A stretch of DNA of 64,000 nucleotides from Bradyrhizobium erythrophlei (GTDB taxonomy: Bacteria > Pseudomonadota > Alphaproteobacteria > Rhizobiales > Xanthobacteraceae). Both the position numbers and the translations under genes were made by a program. Below the pieces are notes generated by a model. The model ran no database searches, was not told where the DNA came from, and saw only the letters and a list, made by a program, of their open reading frames with translations. Each line of letters begins with the position of its first letter. Positions within the stretch are counted from its first letter, which is position 1. Shown here piece after piece: positions 16,210 through 24,601 of this stretch. The stretch is taken from positions 7,535,001-7,599,000 of the forward strand of contig NZ_LT670818.1 in the NCBI RefSeq assembly GCF_900129505.1. Direction: 5' to 3'.

Positions 16210-16693
16210 GGTGTCCTCCGTGTTGACATCAAGCGGCATTGCCGGTTCGCAACCAGACAGCTCTCAACGATCCCGGTCAATTCACGTTCGCGCGTTGGGC
16301 GGCGTGCGAGAAATCGCAGCGCGTTCAGTAAGCAGGATAGGCGAGACGTACCCGATGGTGGTCGCGATAGCCGCGCGGATCGCCGCCGGCGGGACGGGGT
16401 AGACCGAAATAGGGTCCGGTGCAGTCGGAGAGGCTCATTTTCTTACAGGACCACGCGACGTGACCCGCGCGCCAATTCAAAGCAGAGCCGAACGATAACT
16501 AGCTATTACAAGCTGGATTATCTGGAGAGTTGGGCTTTCGGGGCGCGTGTGCTGGCTTGCGGGCACGCTCCGATGAAGATTGAAGACCGCGTTCGGGGCG
16601 GCTTTGTTTGGGCGCATCGGAGGACCGGAACTTAGCCGAAGAACGGTCGCACCCTTTTAGAGGGGGTAGGATGCGGCTTGTCATTTCGCCTTT
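16210..16693. other. intergenic stretch, no certain gene
   Basis: A short frame on the minus strand (16438-16325, MSLSDCTGPYFGLPRPAGGD...) resembles the end of a secreted protein but has no convincing start. A 61-codon Lys/Ser-rich frame (16684-16499) directly downstream of the AEC transporter is also possible. I see no RNA or mobile element. Confidence 0.4.
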
Positions 16694-17599
16694 TCAAAAG
16701 TGATGCAGGGCGTAGGACCACAGCGGCAATGTCAGAAAAGAAAGGGATATGCCGAGGCCCACCATCAACGATACCAGAGGCGGGTTGAGACCATGCTGAA
16801 CGGCGACGATCGCTCCGCCGATTTGCGGACCCATCGCAGCCTCGAACAGGGTCACCCGTGTGGTTTCTTCCGTGGTGCCCAGAATGCCAAAGTACAACAA
16901 TGCGAGCACGGCGGGCGCGAGAAACAACTTGAACCCGAGGCCTGTCGCCAGCGCGGTCTTAAGCCCACTGGTTTGATCAAACCTAAGTTGCAGGCCGACC
17001 GAAACCAGGGCCAGCGGAGCGAGCGTGTCGCCCAGCCGCTTTAATGCGTCGGCAACCCAAGTGGGAAACTCAAAGGGCATCAGAGCGAAAGCGGCTACCA
17101 GCGCAATCAACGGCGGGAAAACGATAATTCGTTTGAAGATGGCGGCTTTCGATTCCGTGCCCGCAGAATAGATGGTTGCAACGGTGATGCCCAACGTGCT
17201 GAGGACAAGATAGGTACCAAGCTGATCTATCAGAATACCGGTTGCCATGCTGGGGGCGCCAAAAAACGCTTCAATCATGGGCAGGCCCACGAAAGATGTG
17301 TTGGCCAGTCCGCCAGCCAGCATCAGCGCGCCGGTGGTTTCCCGCGAAAATTTCAAACGTGCAGAAAGCGCCCAAAAAAACCAAACCCCGAGGGCGAACA
17401 TCAGCCACGGCATCGCGATGCTGAACAGCAATGAAGTGTGCAGTTTGACATTGTGAATCTGCAGGATAATCAGCGCCGGGAGCGATATGTGAATGATAAA
17501 GGCATTAAGCGCGAGATGCGCGTTCTCAGGAGCTTTTTTCGCGGCGCGGAGACCCATCCCAAGGAGAAGGCAAACAAAGAGCAGCACGATATTGTTCAT
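16694..17599 (-). CDS. AEC (auxin efflux carrier) family transporter
   Basis: A 301-residue membrane protein with about ten hydrophobic spans in two inverted five-span halves. Family features visible: GMGLRAAKKAPENAHLALNAF at the N terminus, GGLANTSFVGLPMIEAFFG (the N-T-x-F-x-G-x-P motif) in the first half, and DTLAPLALVSVGLQLR in the second. Bacterial members move small carboxylates such as malonate or malate; the substrate here is unknown. Its start overlaps the upstream small gene as ATGA, so the two form one operon. Confidence 0.85.
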   Translation of the reverse strand: MNNIVLLFVCLLLGMGLRAAKKAPENAHLALNAFIIHISLPALIILQIHNVKLHTSLLFSIAMPWLMFALGVWFFWALSARLKFSRETTGALMLAGGLANTSFVGLPMIEAFFGAPSMATGILIDQLGTYLVLSTLGITVATIYSAGTESKAAIFKRIIVFPPLIALVAAFALMPFEFPTWVADALKRLGDTLAPLALVSVGLQLRFDQTSGLKTALATGLGFKLFLAPAVLALLYFGILGTTEETTRVTLFEAAMGPQIGGAIVAVQHGLNPPLVSLMVGLGISLSFLTLPLWSYALHHF

Positions 17600-17883
17600 T
17601 GCATCATCTCCGAACGTCTGCCGGTGTCTGAAGTCGCAGTCGGAAATGAATCGCTTGAGCTCAACGGCACCGGCTGCGCGCCTGAGAACTTTTTAAACGC
17701 TGAAGCTTTGAGAAGATCGAGGTCGCGTTCTCCCTGCTGGACCAGAGCCAGAATATAGCCGGCGACCTGACAGGCGGACATTGATTGACGAACAAAGAAC
17801 CGATGGTCGGTGGACACGTCGTCCAGTGCGAGCCGCAAGATGGAGATCGCCGAGGTGTCGTTTGAAGGGCTAACCATTCTCAT
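17596..17883 (-). CDS. hypothetical protein, 95 aa, upstream of AEC transporter
   Basis: MRMVSPSNDTSAISILRLAL, then DDVSTDHRFFVRQSMSACQV and AGYILALVQQGERDLDLLKA. The stop overlaps the transporter start by four bases (ATGA), which argues for translation as a coupled pair. No domain recognised; the middle is helical and slightly hydrophobic. Confidence 0.5.
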   Translation of the reverse strand: MRMVSPSNDTSAISILRLALDDVSTDHRFFVRQSMSACQVAGYILALVQQGERDLDLLKASAFKKFSGAQPVPLSSSDSFPTATSDTGRRSEMMQ

Positions 17884-18122
17884 GAATCAGCCTGACCGCA
17901 ACTGCGAAATCCCGCGAGATCGATCCAGATCATTCGGCGTTCCGCTGGATAACAATTAACGCATCGACCGCGCGTGAACCGCTTCACATCCGCTTGCACT
18001 TATGAGTTCATCCACGGCTCAACACAAAAGTAGTTCGAAAGACGACAACCGTCTCTCAATCAGCTTCAAATACCATGTGGTGTCGCTATCTTCATTCGAA
18101 GGTAGCTCGAAGGTCATTCGCC

Positions 18123-18302
18123 CTACGGAAAAACAGCCATCGATGCCAAATCGCCAGGCGCTATTCCAGACGACATCGAACCGAAATAGATCGCGATCAG
18201 AAGCACAAGCGCGAAAATTGAGTAGCCAAGTAAGATCGTCGCATCGCGATGTCGGACTTCGCCTTTGACGGTTTTAAACCTGCGCTGTTCCGCAATTGCC
18301 AT
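18123..18302 (-). CDS. 59-aa single-span membrane protein
   Basis: ATG 18302 with GGAGA upstream opens MAIAEQRRFKTVKGEVRHRD, then one hydrophobic helix (ATILLGYSIFALVLLIAIYF) and a short outside tail (GSMSSGIAPGDLASMAVFP). The charged N terminus, single span and good ribosome binding site support a real gene. Function unknown. Confidence 0.55.
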   Translation of the reverse strand: MAIAEQRRFKTVKGEVRHRDATILLGYSIFALVLLIAIYFGSMSSGIAPGDLASMAVFP

Positions 18303-19724
18303 TGTCTCATCTCCAATGTATACGCGCTAGCTCGTGTCAGATTGACAATACATTTCGACGCTGCCAGCGATGTGATTTCGTTCACATTGCCCAATTAAAA
18401 AGCGATTGAGTTACAACGGAACAATTACTCGGAACACATGACCGCAGATTTTCAATTTTCCGACGCAGGCGTGATCGATCTCTATAGTTTGCGCAATAAA
18501 CAATGCCCGTGTCTGAGCGGCGCCTTCCTCCGAGGGAGGCGGCTAGATTATGGTGACCCACGACCCAGCGCCCGACCACGTAAATCCTTGATAGCTTGAG
18601 ATTGTTACAAACGGATTTGGATCGGCAGCGAAGCCAAACACGCTTGCGCGCCCCTCGCATGGAAGCAAAAGCAAAGAGAGAGGCGCGATAACCGCTGACC
18701 AAAAACCAAGCTTTTTCAAAATAGTGTCCTCAAAATTAGGTTGAGCTCGGATGGCTCAGGTTGACAGTAGATGGGAGGACGACAGGCGTCATTGCCTATC
18801 AGCGTCAATAATGGTCGTGAGGGTTTTGACGGTGACTTGCACACTGACCCCGTGAGTCGGCGAGTTTGGCAGATTTGCACTCTGCGCTCATCCTGACTCA
18901 TGACCGAAGCGATCCAGACCCAATGTCTGAGTTGGGTCAAAAACGGTTGTGACGCGCTTAAAATGCGATGTCTGCTTTTCTCCCGAAAACAGACGTGTAT
19001 CGGACGTTGTCCCAAGGTGGGCTTTTCGGATTGGCAGCCGGAAATTTTGCGTATGAAGCAGGCCCACCGGTCCGCACCCGCATCACGCCAGAGATTTGAC
19101 CACCCCCATCCCATCCGCAAAAGACGACGCTCACGATAAGACTATGACGGCAAGCATCCGAGCAGAAGCCAGCGTCCCGTCTGGCGTTCTGAAGCCAAAC
19201 TTGCAAACCACACAAGAAAATGACTTTGTCCGCTGTTTCGAACGAAGGTATCGCGAATAACAGGCCCTCCATCGACCCTTCACGTTGTCGATCAAGCTTG
19301 TCTTTCGGCAATCTGTGCAAATTATCGCGGCCATGCGTTACGGATACATGGAGTGCTCGATTCGCACCGCGGGTATCTTTAACAAAGGCTGAGGCACATA
19401 GACGAGTCCGAAAAGCGCCACTTTCGGACTGACTGCAGCAAAAGGCGCCCACTCGATCACCTCGTCGCACGTGGGGAAATGCTGCGCATTGGTCGTCTCG
19501 ACGACGTTGGAACTCGTGCAACCGCGGCACGCCATACGGTGTTACCCATACGCATTTTGCAATGGCTTCCCGTAGCGCACTTGGTCTACGTTTCAACGAC
19601 GCGCTGATTGTTGAGAGCGAAAGGCGTTTTTAAGTGAATTGGATATCGGTGCGGGTAGAGAAAGAAAGCAGATTTAAACAAATGTTAAGGTCGCGCGCGC
19701 CGCTCGGAATGGAGAAGGCGGCGG
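18303..19724. other. 1.4-kb stretch without a convincing gene
   Basis: AT-rich at 18303-18440 (probable promoter of the small gene at 18123). A 106-codon frame on the minus strand (18702-18382) is basic and shows no domain. From 18896 the stretch is repeat R6. Between 19200 and 19724 I see only short frames with no domain; AT-rich sequence before 19725 is the likely promoter of the Crp/Fnr gene. Confidence 0.4.
18896..19200. repeat. long dispersed repeat, copy R6 (subfamily B)
   Basis: GGGTCAAAAACGG, a GGACGT/CAGACG hairpin zone, GTGGGCTTTTCGGATTGG...GGCCCACCGGTCCGCACCC, ATTTGACCACCCCC, then AAAGACGACGCTCACGATAA and GAGCAGAAGCCAGCGTC. It shares GGCTTTTCGGATTG and the distal part with R7 at 39190 but not with R1-R4, which defines a second subfamily. 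On the minus strand the distal part would encode FCSDACRHS, a cysteine motif also in R7. Confidence 0.65.
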
Positions 19725-20501
19725 ATGCGTCATAGCGGGTCCGGCGGAATTGGTAACCGCCTTTTGGCAGCACTGCCGCCAGCGGACTTCGAACTGCTGG
19801 TGCCCGAGCTAGAGACGGTCGCGCTCGATCAGGACGCGGTCCTCTCGCGAGAGGGTGACCAGATCGAGCATGTCTTCTTCCCTCATAGCGGCGCCATTTC
19901 GCTAATGATCGACATGGCGGACGGGCAGACGGTAGCCACCGCCGCAGTTGGGCGCGACGGGGCAGTAGGCATTCTTTCCGTGCTAGGCCCGTCACCTTCG
20001 GCCAGCACCGCCATCATTCGCGCGGCCGGGAGAGCCTCGCGGATCCCCGCCTCGCGATTTCACGCCGCTTTCAACCGAAGCCCCGCGATCCGCCACGCGG
20101 TCCAGATTCACATCAGGGCGATGCTGATACAGTTTCAGCTCGGCGCGGCCTGCAATGCCCTGCATCCGGCCGAAGCCCGCATGGCACGCTGGCTGCTCCA
20201 TCTTCGCGACTGCGTTGACCACGACGTCCTCCCGCTCACCCAGGACGCGCTGTCGCAAATACTCGGTGTACAACGAACGACAGTGACGGTCCTGATGCGC
20301 AATCTGCGCGCGTCCGGAGCGATCAGATCTGATCGACGAGGCCAGATCGAGATCGACCGATCGCGGCTCGCGGCGGCGGCCTGCGAATGCCACCGCAACT
20401 TGCGTCTCGAAGTCGAGGAGATCTTCTCGATGAATACGGCCCGATCTCGCGTTTTGGTTGTGGCGAATGATGCCGCAAATGAATCGGGCGATGCTATGTG
20501 A
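19725..20501 (+). CDS. Crp/Fnr-family transcriptional regulator
   Basis: A 258-residue regulator. Residues 15-130 form the cyclic-nucleotide-binding-like fold (VLSREGDQIEHVFFPHSGAI, MADGQTVATAAVGRDGAVGI) and residues 160-230 a Crp-type helix-turn-helix (LPLTQDALSQILGVQRTTVT). It lacks the FNR cysteine cluster, so no iron-sulfur oxygen sensing. Members with the GREGAVG-like loop are common in rhizobia and mostly uncharacterised. It stands alone; targets unknown. Start ATG 19725. Confidence 0.85.
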   Translation: MRHSGSGGIGNRLLAALPPADFELLVPELETVALDQDAVLSREGDQIEHVFFPHSGAISLMIDMADGQTVATAAVGRDGAVGILSVLGPSPSASTAIIRAAGRASRIPASRFHAAFNRSPAIRHAVQIHIRAMLIQFQLGAACNALHPAEARMARWLLHLRDCVDHDVLPLTQDALSQILGVQRTTVTVLMRNLRASGAIRSDRRGQIEIDRSRLAAAACECHRNLRLEVEEIFSMNTARSRVLVVANDAANESGDAM

Positions 20502-20697
20502 GCCGATTTCGCGCGGCCGCCTATCTGGAAAAAGCATCGGACGCCGCGCGTTCCGTTAAGTCAAAACAATATTCATCCCGGCTGCCACAAATGCTTTGGT
20601 GCACTGGTTGCCCGTTCACGGAAGGACTCCGTGACGGGGCGCCCGACCAGCGGCGCCATCGCCTTCATGGTCGATATGCCCGAAGACGGTGCTGAAA

Positions 20698-20922
20698 TCA
20701 AAGCCGCTTCGCCGGAGAGGAAATAGCGGATCCTTTCGCCCCGATCAGGTTCTCTCCGGCGGAGAGGCCCTCGACCTTCGCAATCTCGCGCAGGATCTTC
20801 GCCACCTGGCGCAGGTCGTTGCGCGCTGCGCCCGGCTTCAGCCGTCGTGCTTCGACAAGAAAGTCCTTGGCTTGCAGTAGCCAGGTAGAGGACGTTTCAG
20901 GGGAGATTTGCATGTGCGCCAT
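20698..20922 (-). CDS. hypothetical helical protein, 74 aa
   Basis: MAHMQISPETSSTWLLQAKD, FLVEARRLKPGAARNDLRQV, AKILREIAKVEGLSAGENLI. Mostly amphipathic helix with no domain known to me. GGAGGG sits before ATG 20922. It lies in a minus-strand run with the genes at 20964 and 21385. Confidence 0.6.
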   Translation of the reverse strand: MAHMQISPETSSTWLLQAKDFLVEARRLKPGAARNDLRQVAKILREIAKVEGLSAGENLIGAKGSAISSPAKRL

Positions 20923-20963
20923 CGTGTCCCTCCATCGCTATCATCGATGACCTGTGTGAACGA

Positions 20964-21176
20964 TCAGGCCAGAGAGCCCGCGCTGCGACGACGCGCCCAG
21001 GCGTTCGGTTCGTCGACCCAGGCTTCCTGTGCGAACCAAGCATGATCGACGTGGCAGATCGGGCAATGGGTGCGGCCGAAAAACACGGGGCGGCGCCGAA
21101 AACTCTCGCGATCGGACTTGATGCCGGTGGGGATCGCACGTCCAGTTTGCGGGCATTTGACCATGACCATACTCAT
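20964..21176 (-). CDS. small zinc-ribbon-like protein, 70 aa
   Basis: MSMVMVKCPQTGRAIPTGIK, SDRESFRRRPVFFGRTHCPI, CHVDHAWFAQEAWVDEPNAW. Cysteines at KCPQT and CPIC plus a His give a likely zinc site. I recall many rhizobial homologues of this length. GAGAGG precedes ATG 21176; longer upstream frames run into sequence without coding character. Role unknown. Confidence 0.7.
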   Translation of the reverse strand: MSMVMVKCPQTGRAIPTGIKSDRESFRRRPVFFGRTHCPICHVDHAWFAQEAWVDEPNAWARRRSAGSLA

Positions 21177-21384
21177 GTGAGCCTCTCTCGGATTTGGTTT
21201 TGTTGCTTTTTGAAGCAAGAAGCCGGCCGGTTGGATTGAGCCTTTTGTCGGTGCGGTTACTTGGGGGCATCGCGCACCTGCCCTTTGTTCGATCGAGCAT
21301 GGGGTCGCATGCTCATGGCTGGCTTGTTCCAACCGGCCGGGTCGCCCTCTTGAACGAACCCTGGACGTGAATTAATGCCACTTT

Positions 21385-21852
21385 CTATTTGGCTTGGCGG
21401 AGAACCTTGGCGACGTGCTTTCTGATCGGCTCGCCCGTTTCCGTCGCAAGCTTCTGAGCAAGCTCCCACAATTCCTTGTTCTGGGCGGATGCGGTGTCGA
21501 AAGCCTTGTGCGCTTGCGCCACGGACAAAGTGAAGACATCCGTCACCGACTTGCCGCCCAAGAGATGGGCGAAGAAATCGATCGCGGAGGCGGTATTGGC
21601 GTTTGAGGTCTCGATGACCTTGAGCCCGTAGTCGGTCGCGCTCCTGGCATTGCTCGAATAGCTCTCACGCAGCGCTTCCGCCATCTCCTCCGACGCGACC
21701 TTTACCTTTTCGCATCCTTCCTGTGCGCGGGCGACCCCCTGCTTGGCAAGCTCGTCGAACACGCCGGGCAACGCGATCCTCGGGAATTCAAACAACGGCA
21801 TCCTGAAACCATTCGCTCCGTTCAGTCCGGCATTCACTTCACTCTCACTCAC
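21385..21852 (-). CDS. phasin family protein
   Basis: A 155-residue helical protein with the phasin_2 pattern: FDELAKQGVARAQEGCEKVKVASEEMAEALRESYSSNARSATDYG, VIETSNANTASAIDFFAHLLGGKSVTDVFTLSVAQAHKAFDTASAQNKELWELAQK. Phasins coat polyhydroxybutyrate granules and prevent their coalescence. Length is normal. No phb synthesis gene is adjacent, which is usual for dispersed phasins in rhizobia. Confidence 0.85.
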   Translation of the reverse strand: MSESEVNAGLNGANGFRMPLFEFPRIALPGVFDELAKQGVARAQEGCEKVKVASEEMAEALRESYSSNARSATDYGLKVIETSNANTASAIDFFAHLLGGKSVTDVFTLSVAQAHKAFDTASAQNKELWELAQKLATETGEPIRKHVAKVLRQAK

Positions 21853-21867
21853 GGCACATCACCTTTC

Positions 21868-22068
21868 TCAAGCGAAATCATTCCCCGAGACGCCGGCTTG
21901 CGTCACGAGATCTCGTGGAGGCGGAGAGTTGTCCCCGCTTCCGTGTTCGACCAGCTTTCGGATGAGCTTCAACCCAGCCCCGATGCCACCATGTCCGAGG
22001 AAAGGGGTGCCGTCCGTGCGATTCCCGACTCTCGCTTGGAATTTTTTCGGGGATGTCAATACACGCAA
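21868..22068 (-). CDS. possible hypothetical protein, 66 aa
   Basis: TTG 22068 would open LRVLTSPKKFQARVGNRTDG, then TPFLGHGGIGAGLKLIRKLV. The stretch is open in two frames and neither has a good ribosome binding site; the glycine-rich turn gives a mild coding look. Low confidence. Confidence 0.3.
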   Translation of the reverse strand: MRVLTSPKKFQARVGNRTDGTPFLGHGGIGAGLKLIRKLVEHGSGDNSPPPRDLVTQAGVSGNDFA

Positions 22069-22244
22069 TCGTCATATACAGGAATGGTGCTGTGCATAAC
22101 GGGGACATCGCGAGAGGCGGTAAGGGGCTGCCGCTTTTTTCAGCGTCATCGGAAGCTCAGCGCTCCCGCCAGAGAGCGCCATGATCAAGGGATCCTGCCT
22201 CAGAAAACGTCGCTTGCGAACGAGATGTCCAGACGTCTCCGCTA

Positions 22245-22380
22245 GATGTCCTGCCACTTTGGGCCCTTTTACAAGGTGGGCTTTTCTTTTTAAAAAAATC
22301 GAAGATTTTGGGTATGAACCAGTCCCACCGGTCCGCGGGCGATTTAACCGAGGGATTCGAACACCCCCACCCCCTCACAG
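22245..22380. repeat. long dispersed repeat, partial copy R5
   Basis: Contains GGTGGGCTTTTCTTTTTAAA, AAATCGAAGATTTTGGGTAT and GAACCAGTCCCACCGGTCCG, the GTGGGC...CCCAC part of the repeat, then diverges before the CCACCCCC tract. The flanking hairpin modules are missing. Confidence 0.65.
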
Positions 22381-22575
22381 GTATTTGCCGCCGATGTACC
22401 CGTCGTACACTTCGAGAAATTCCTCCAGCGTCACGACCTGCAAGCTCGGCGGCAGCACCACGGCCAACTCCGCCCGCTTCCGCAGGATGCGGGCAACCGA
22501 GATACCCAAGCGAACTGTCCAACGATCGCCATGAACGCCGGCGAGTTTGGGCGGGCGAACCAATCGGACCACCAT
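22375..22575 (-). CDS. hypothetical protein, 66 aa
   Basis: MVVRLVRPPKLAGVHGDRWT, VRLGISVARILRKRAELAVV, LPPSLQVVTLEEFLEVYDGY then IGGKYL. Start ATG 22575 has GGAG/GAGG upstream. Its start codon overlaps that of the divergent gene at 22574, so only one may be real, or the two share a very tight divergent promoter. No domain known. Confidence 0.4.
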   Translation of the reverse strand: MVVRLVRPPKLAGVHGDRWTVRLGISVARILRKRAELAVVLPPSLQVVTLEEFLEVYDGYIGGKYL

Positions 22576-23008
22576 GTCCTCTAGCTCCAACACCAGTATC
22601 GCCAAGAAAGCTCGCACGAAGGCCGAGGCGGATTTTGCCACTTGGCTCATGATGGCCAAGCTCGGTGGTTTCGATGACCTTCCGTCAAACGCACAGAGCT
22701 TTCTGACTAACTATCGAACCCGACTCGAGACGATGAGCGAGGCCGAGTCCACGGCCCTGGCCGTTCGCGAGGTCTACAGCGCTTATTACAGCGAGCTGGG
22801 AGGCGTGGGCGCGGCGCCGGAACCAAAGGCTCGCACACCAACGACAGAGGGCAAAGCCGTGCGGTTCCAGAGACGACCTAAACCTCAGCCCGGTCTATCG
22901 GCTGCGCGCCATTCGACGAGGCCAATGATCCGAAAATCCCTCCCGGCACTGCTGATTTTCGCGAGCATGGTGGCTCTGATTGTCGCATATAGATTTCTGA
23001 CGCAGTAA
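22574..23008 (+). CDS. hypothetical tail-anchored protein, 144 aa
   Basis: MSSSSNTSIAKKARTKAEAD, a helical cytosolic part (FATWLMMAKLGGFDDLP, YRTRLETMSEAESTALAVRE), a basic linker (VRFQRRPKPQPG), then a single C-terminal hydrophobic span LPALLIFASMVALIVAYRFL. The layout is that of a tail-anchored inner-membrane protein. No family recognised. Composition is convincingly coding although the ribosome binding site is weak. Confidence 0.55.
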   Translation: MSSSSNTSIAKKARTKAEADFATWLMMAKLGGFDDLPSNAQSFLTNYRTRLETMSEAESTALAVREVYSAYYSELGGVGAAPEPKARTPTTEGKAVRFQRRPKPQPGLSAARHSTRPMIRKSLPALLIFASMVALIVAYRFLTQ

Positions 23009-23329
23009 CACCGCCCGCGGATTGTGTGCGGGGACGAAGTGCTGCTCACAACAACCGCGCGGAACCTGGGGCGGCTCGCCAAGCTTCTCTGCCGTGCCCC
23101 GCCACCTCTGGCAGCGGCCCGCCTCGTATGACCTCCGTATCTACAAAAACGCGATGTCCGCGACGTCCGCTTTTCCCCTGATAGCGACCAAATAGCGGAC
23201 ATCGCTGCCCTTCGCATTTGTGCCAGAAGCGGCCATTGAACCGGATTTGAGGCTCGCGCTCGCCAAGCCGCGCTTTCGCTGGTTACGATCCACGTAATCC
23301 AGCACGCCGCTGCAGTTCTGAGCGTTACC
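23009..23329. other. intergenic stretch with a GGACAT repeat relic
   Basis: GATGTCCGC...GCGGACATCGC between 23152 and 23206 and TTTGTGCCAG at 23218 resemble a shortened GGACAT module. I see no gene. Confidence 0.45.
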
Positions 23330-24499
23330 TCAACGCGCGTTGAAGGTGAGGCCGGCGCGCTCCTTCAGACGCTTGCGCAACGCCGGCCCCATCAGCGCGC
23401 CCGGCGTCCAGGTGCCGCCCTCGCCCTGCACGTCGCGCACGAGGCAGAGAGCGCTTTCGGCGATCATCTTGCTGGTCGAGCCGTAGCCCGGATCGCGGTC
23501 GCCCGTGACTACCGCCTCGACCCGTCCGCCATCCGGCAGCTCGCCCAGGAAGAGGATGTCGTAGAAGCCCTTTTCGCGCTCTTCCCGAGTCGGGCCTGCA
23601 CCGGGTTTGAGACCCCCGGTCCCGAACAAGGAAACCATCGTGGCGAACGTCTCCGTCGTCACGCGAGCGATTTCCCCAAATCCCGGCGCGACCATCATCT
23701 CGTCGTAGACGAAGCCCGTGCCGTAGGGATGACCCAACAGGAAATTCGTGCGGTGCACGTTCTTGGTGTTGATCGGCGCCATTGGGAACGGCACGAGCCA
23801 CACGTTCATGCTCGGGTCGTATTCGGGGATGAGGCCCGACGGCTGAGACGGCCCGGTGAACCCCGGCGTCAACGCGAAGGGATCGGTCAGCAGCCGGATC
23901 AGGGCCGGGTCGCGCGCGGCGGCGGCCAACGTCGCCCGAGCGCTCGCCGCGGTGCCGCCAGACATGCCGCCTTTCACCTTGCGCAGGCGGGCTTTGACCC
24001 GCCGCGCCGGGCGTCCGAATTTCTCGCGCGCCTTCTCCTGCAATGTGAGCACGCCGAGATCGAACGGGATGGAATCGAAGCCGCAGGAGAAGACGATGCG
24101 CGCGCCGGTCCGTTTCGCCTCTTCGTGATGGGCGTCGATCATGCGCCGCATCCAAGCCGGTTCGCCGCACAGATCAACATAGGCCGTGCCCGTGGCCGCG
24201 CAGGCCGCCACGAGCTCGGGACCGTGGAGCTGATAAGGCCCGACCGTCGTGATAATCACGGCCGCACGCTCGCACATCGAACGTAGGCTGGCCGACTCGG
24301 CGGCGTCCGCCTTCACCAAAGGCAGATCGTCCGGCGCGCCGATCTCGGCACGCACCTTCTGGAGCTTGTCGGTCGAGCGTCCCGCGATCGCCCAGGACGG
24401 AGCATCGTCGCCGCGATAGGACGTCGCCAGATATTCGGCGATGAGACGGCCGGTGTAACCCGTCGCGCCATAGACGATGAGGTCGAAGTCCCGCTTCAC
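23330..24499 (-). CDS. saccharopine dehydrogenase-like / trans-acting enoyl reductase family protein
   Basis: A 389-residue protein with an N-terminal Rossmann fold, MKRDFDLIVYGATGYTGRLI, then AIAGRSTDKLQKV and VITTVGPYQLHGPELVAACAATGTAYVDLCGE, the order found in saccharopine dehydrogenase-like proteins related to mycobacterial trans-enoyl reductase Rv2953. The body SCGFDSIPFDLGVL and the C-terminal half GGTAASARATLA are also typical. NAD(P) binding is expected; true substrate unknown. It probably acts on lipid or polyketide intermediates rather than lysine synthesis, as a free-standing member. Confidence 0.85.
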   Translation of the reverse strand: MKRDFDLIVYGATGYTGRLIAEYLATSYRGDDAPSWAIAGRSTDKLQKVRAEIGAPDDLPLVKADAAESASLRSMCERAAVIITTVGPYQLHGPELVAACAATGTAYVDLCGEPAWMRRMIDAHHEEAKRTGARIVFSCGFDSIPFDLGVLTLQEKAREKFGRPARRVKARLRKVKGGMSGGTAASARATLAAAARDPALIRLLTDPFALTPGFTGPSQPSGLIPEYDPSMNVWLVPFPMAPINTKNVHRTNFLLGHPYGTGFVYDEMMVAPGFGEIARVTTETFATMVSLFGTGGLKPGAGPTREEREKGFYDILFLGELPDGGRVEAVVTGDRDPGYGSTSKMIAESALCLVRDVQGEGGTWTPGALMGPALRKRLKERAGLTFNAR

Positions 24500-24601
24500 G
24501 ACGTTGGTCCTCCTCGAGACCCGGGAGAGCTATCTTCAGATCCGTGTGCAATCGCTCTGAGGCGCCGATCGACGATGTGCATAGCCACCCTTGCATTTGC
24601 C

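Noticed and set aside
18382..18702. 106-codon minus-strand frame
   Set aside because: Basic, low-complexity sequence without ribosome binding site or domain in an AT-rich intergenic region.
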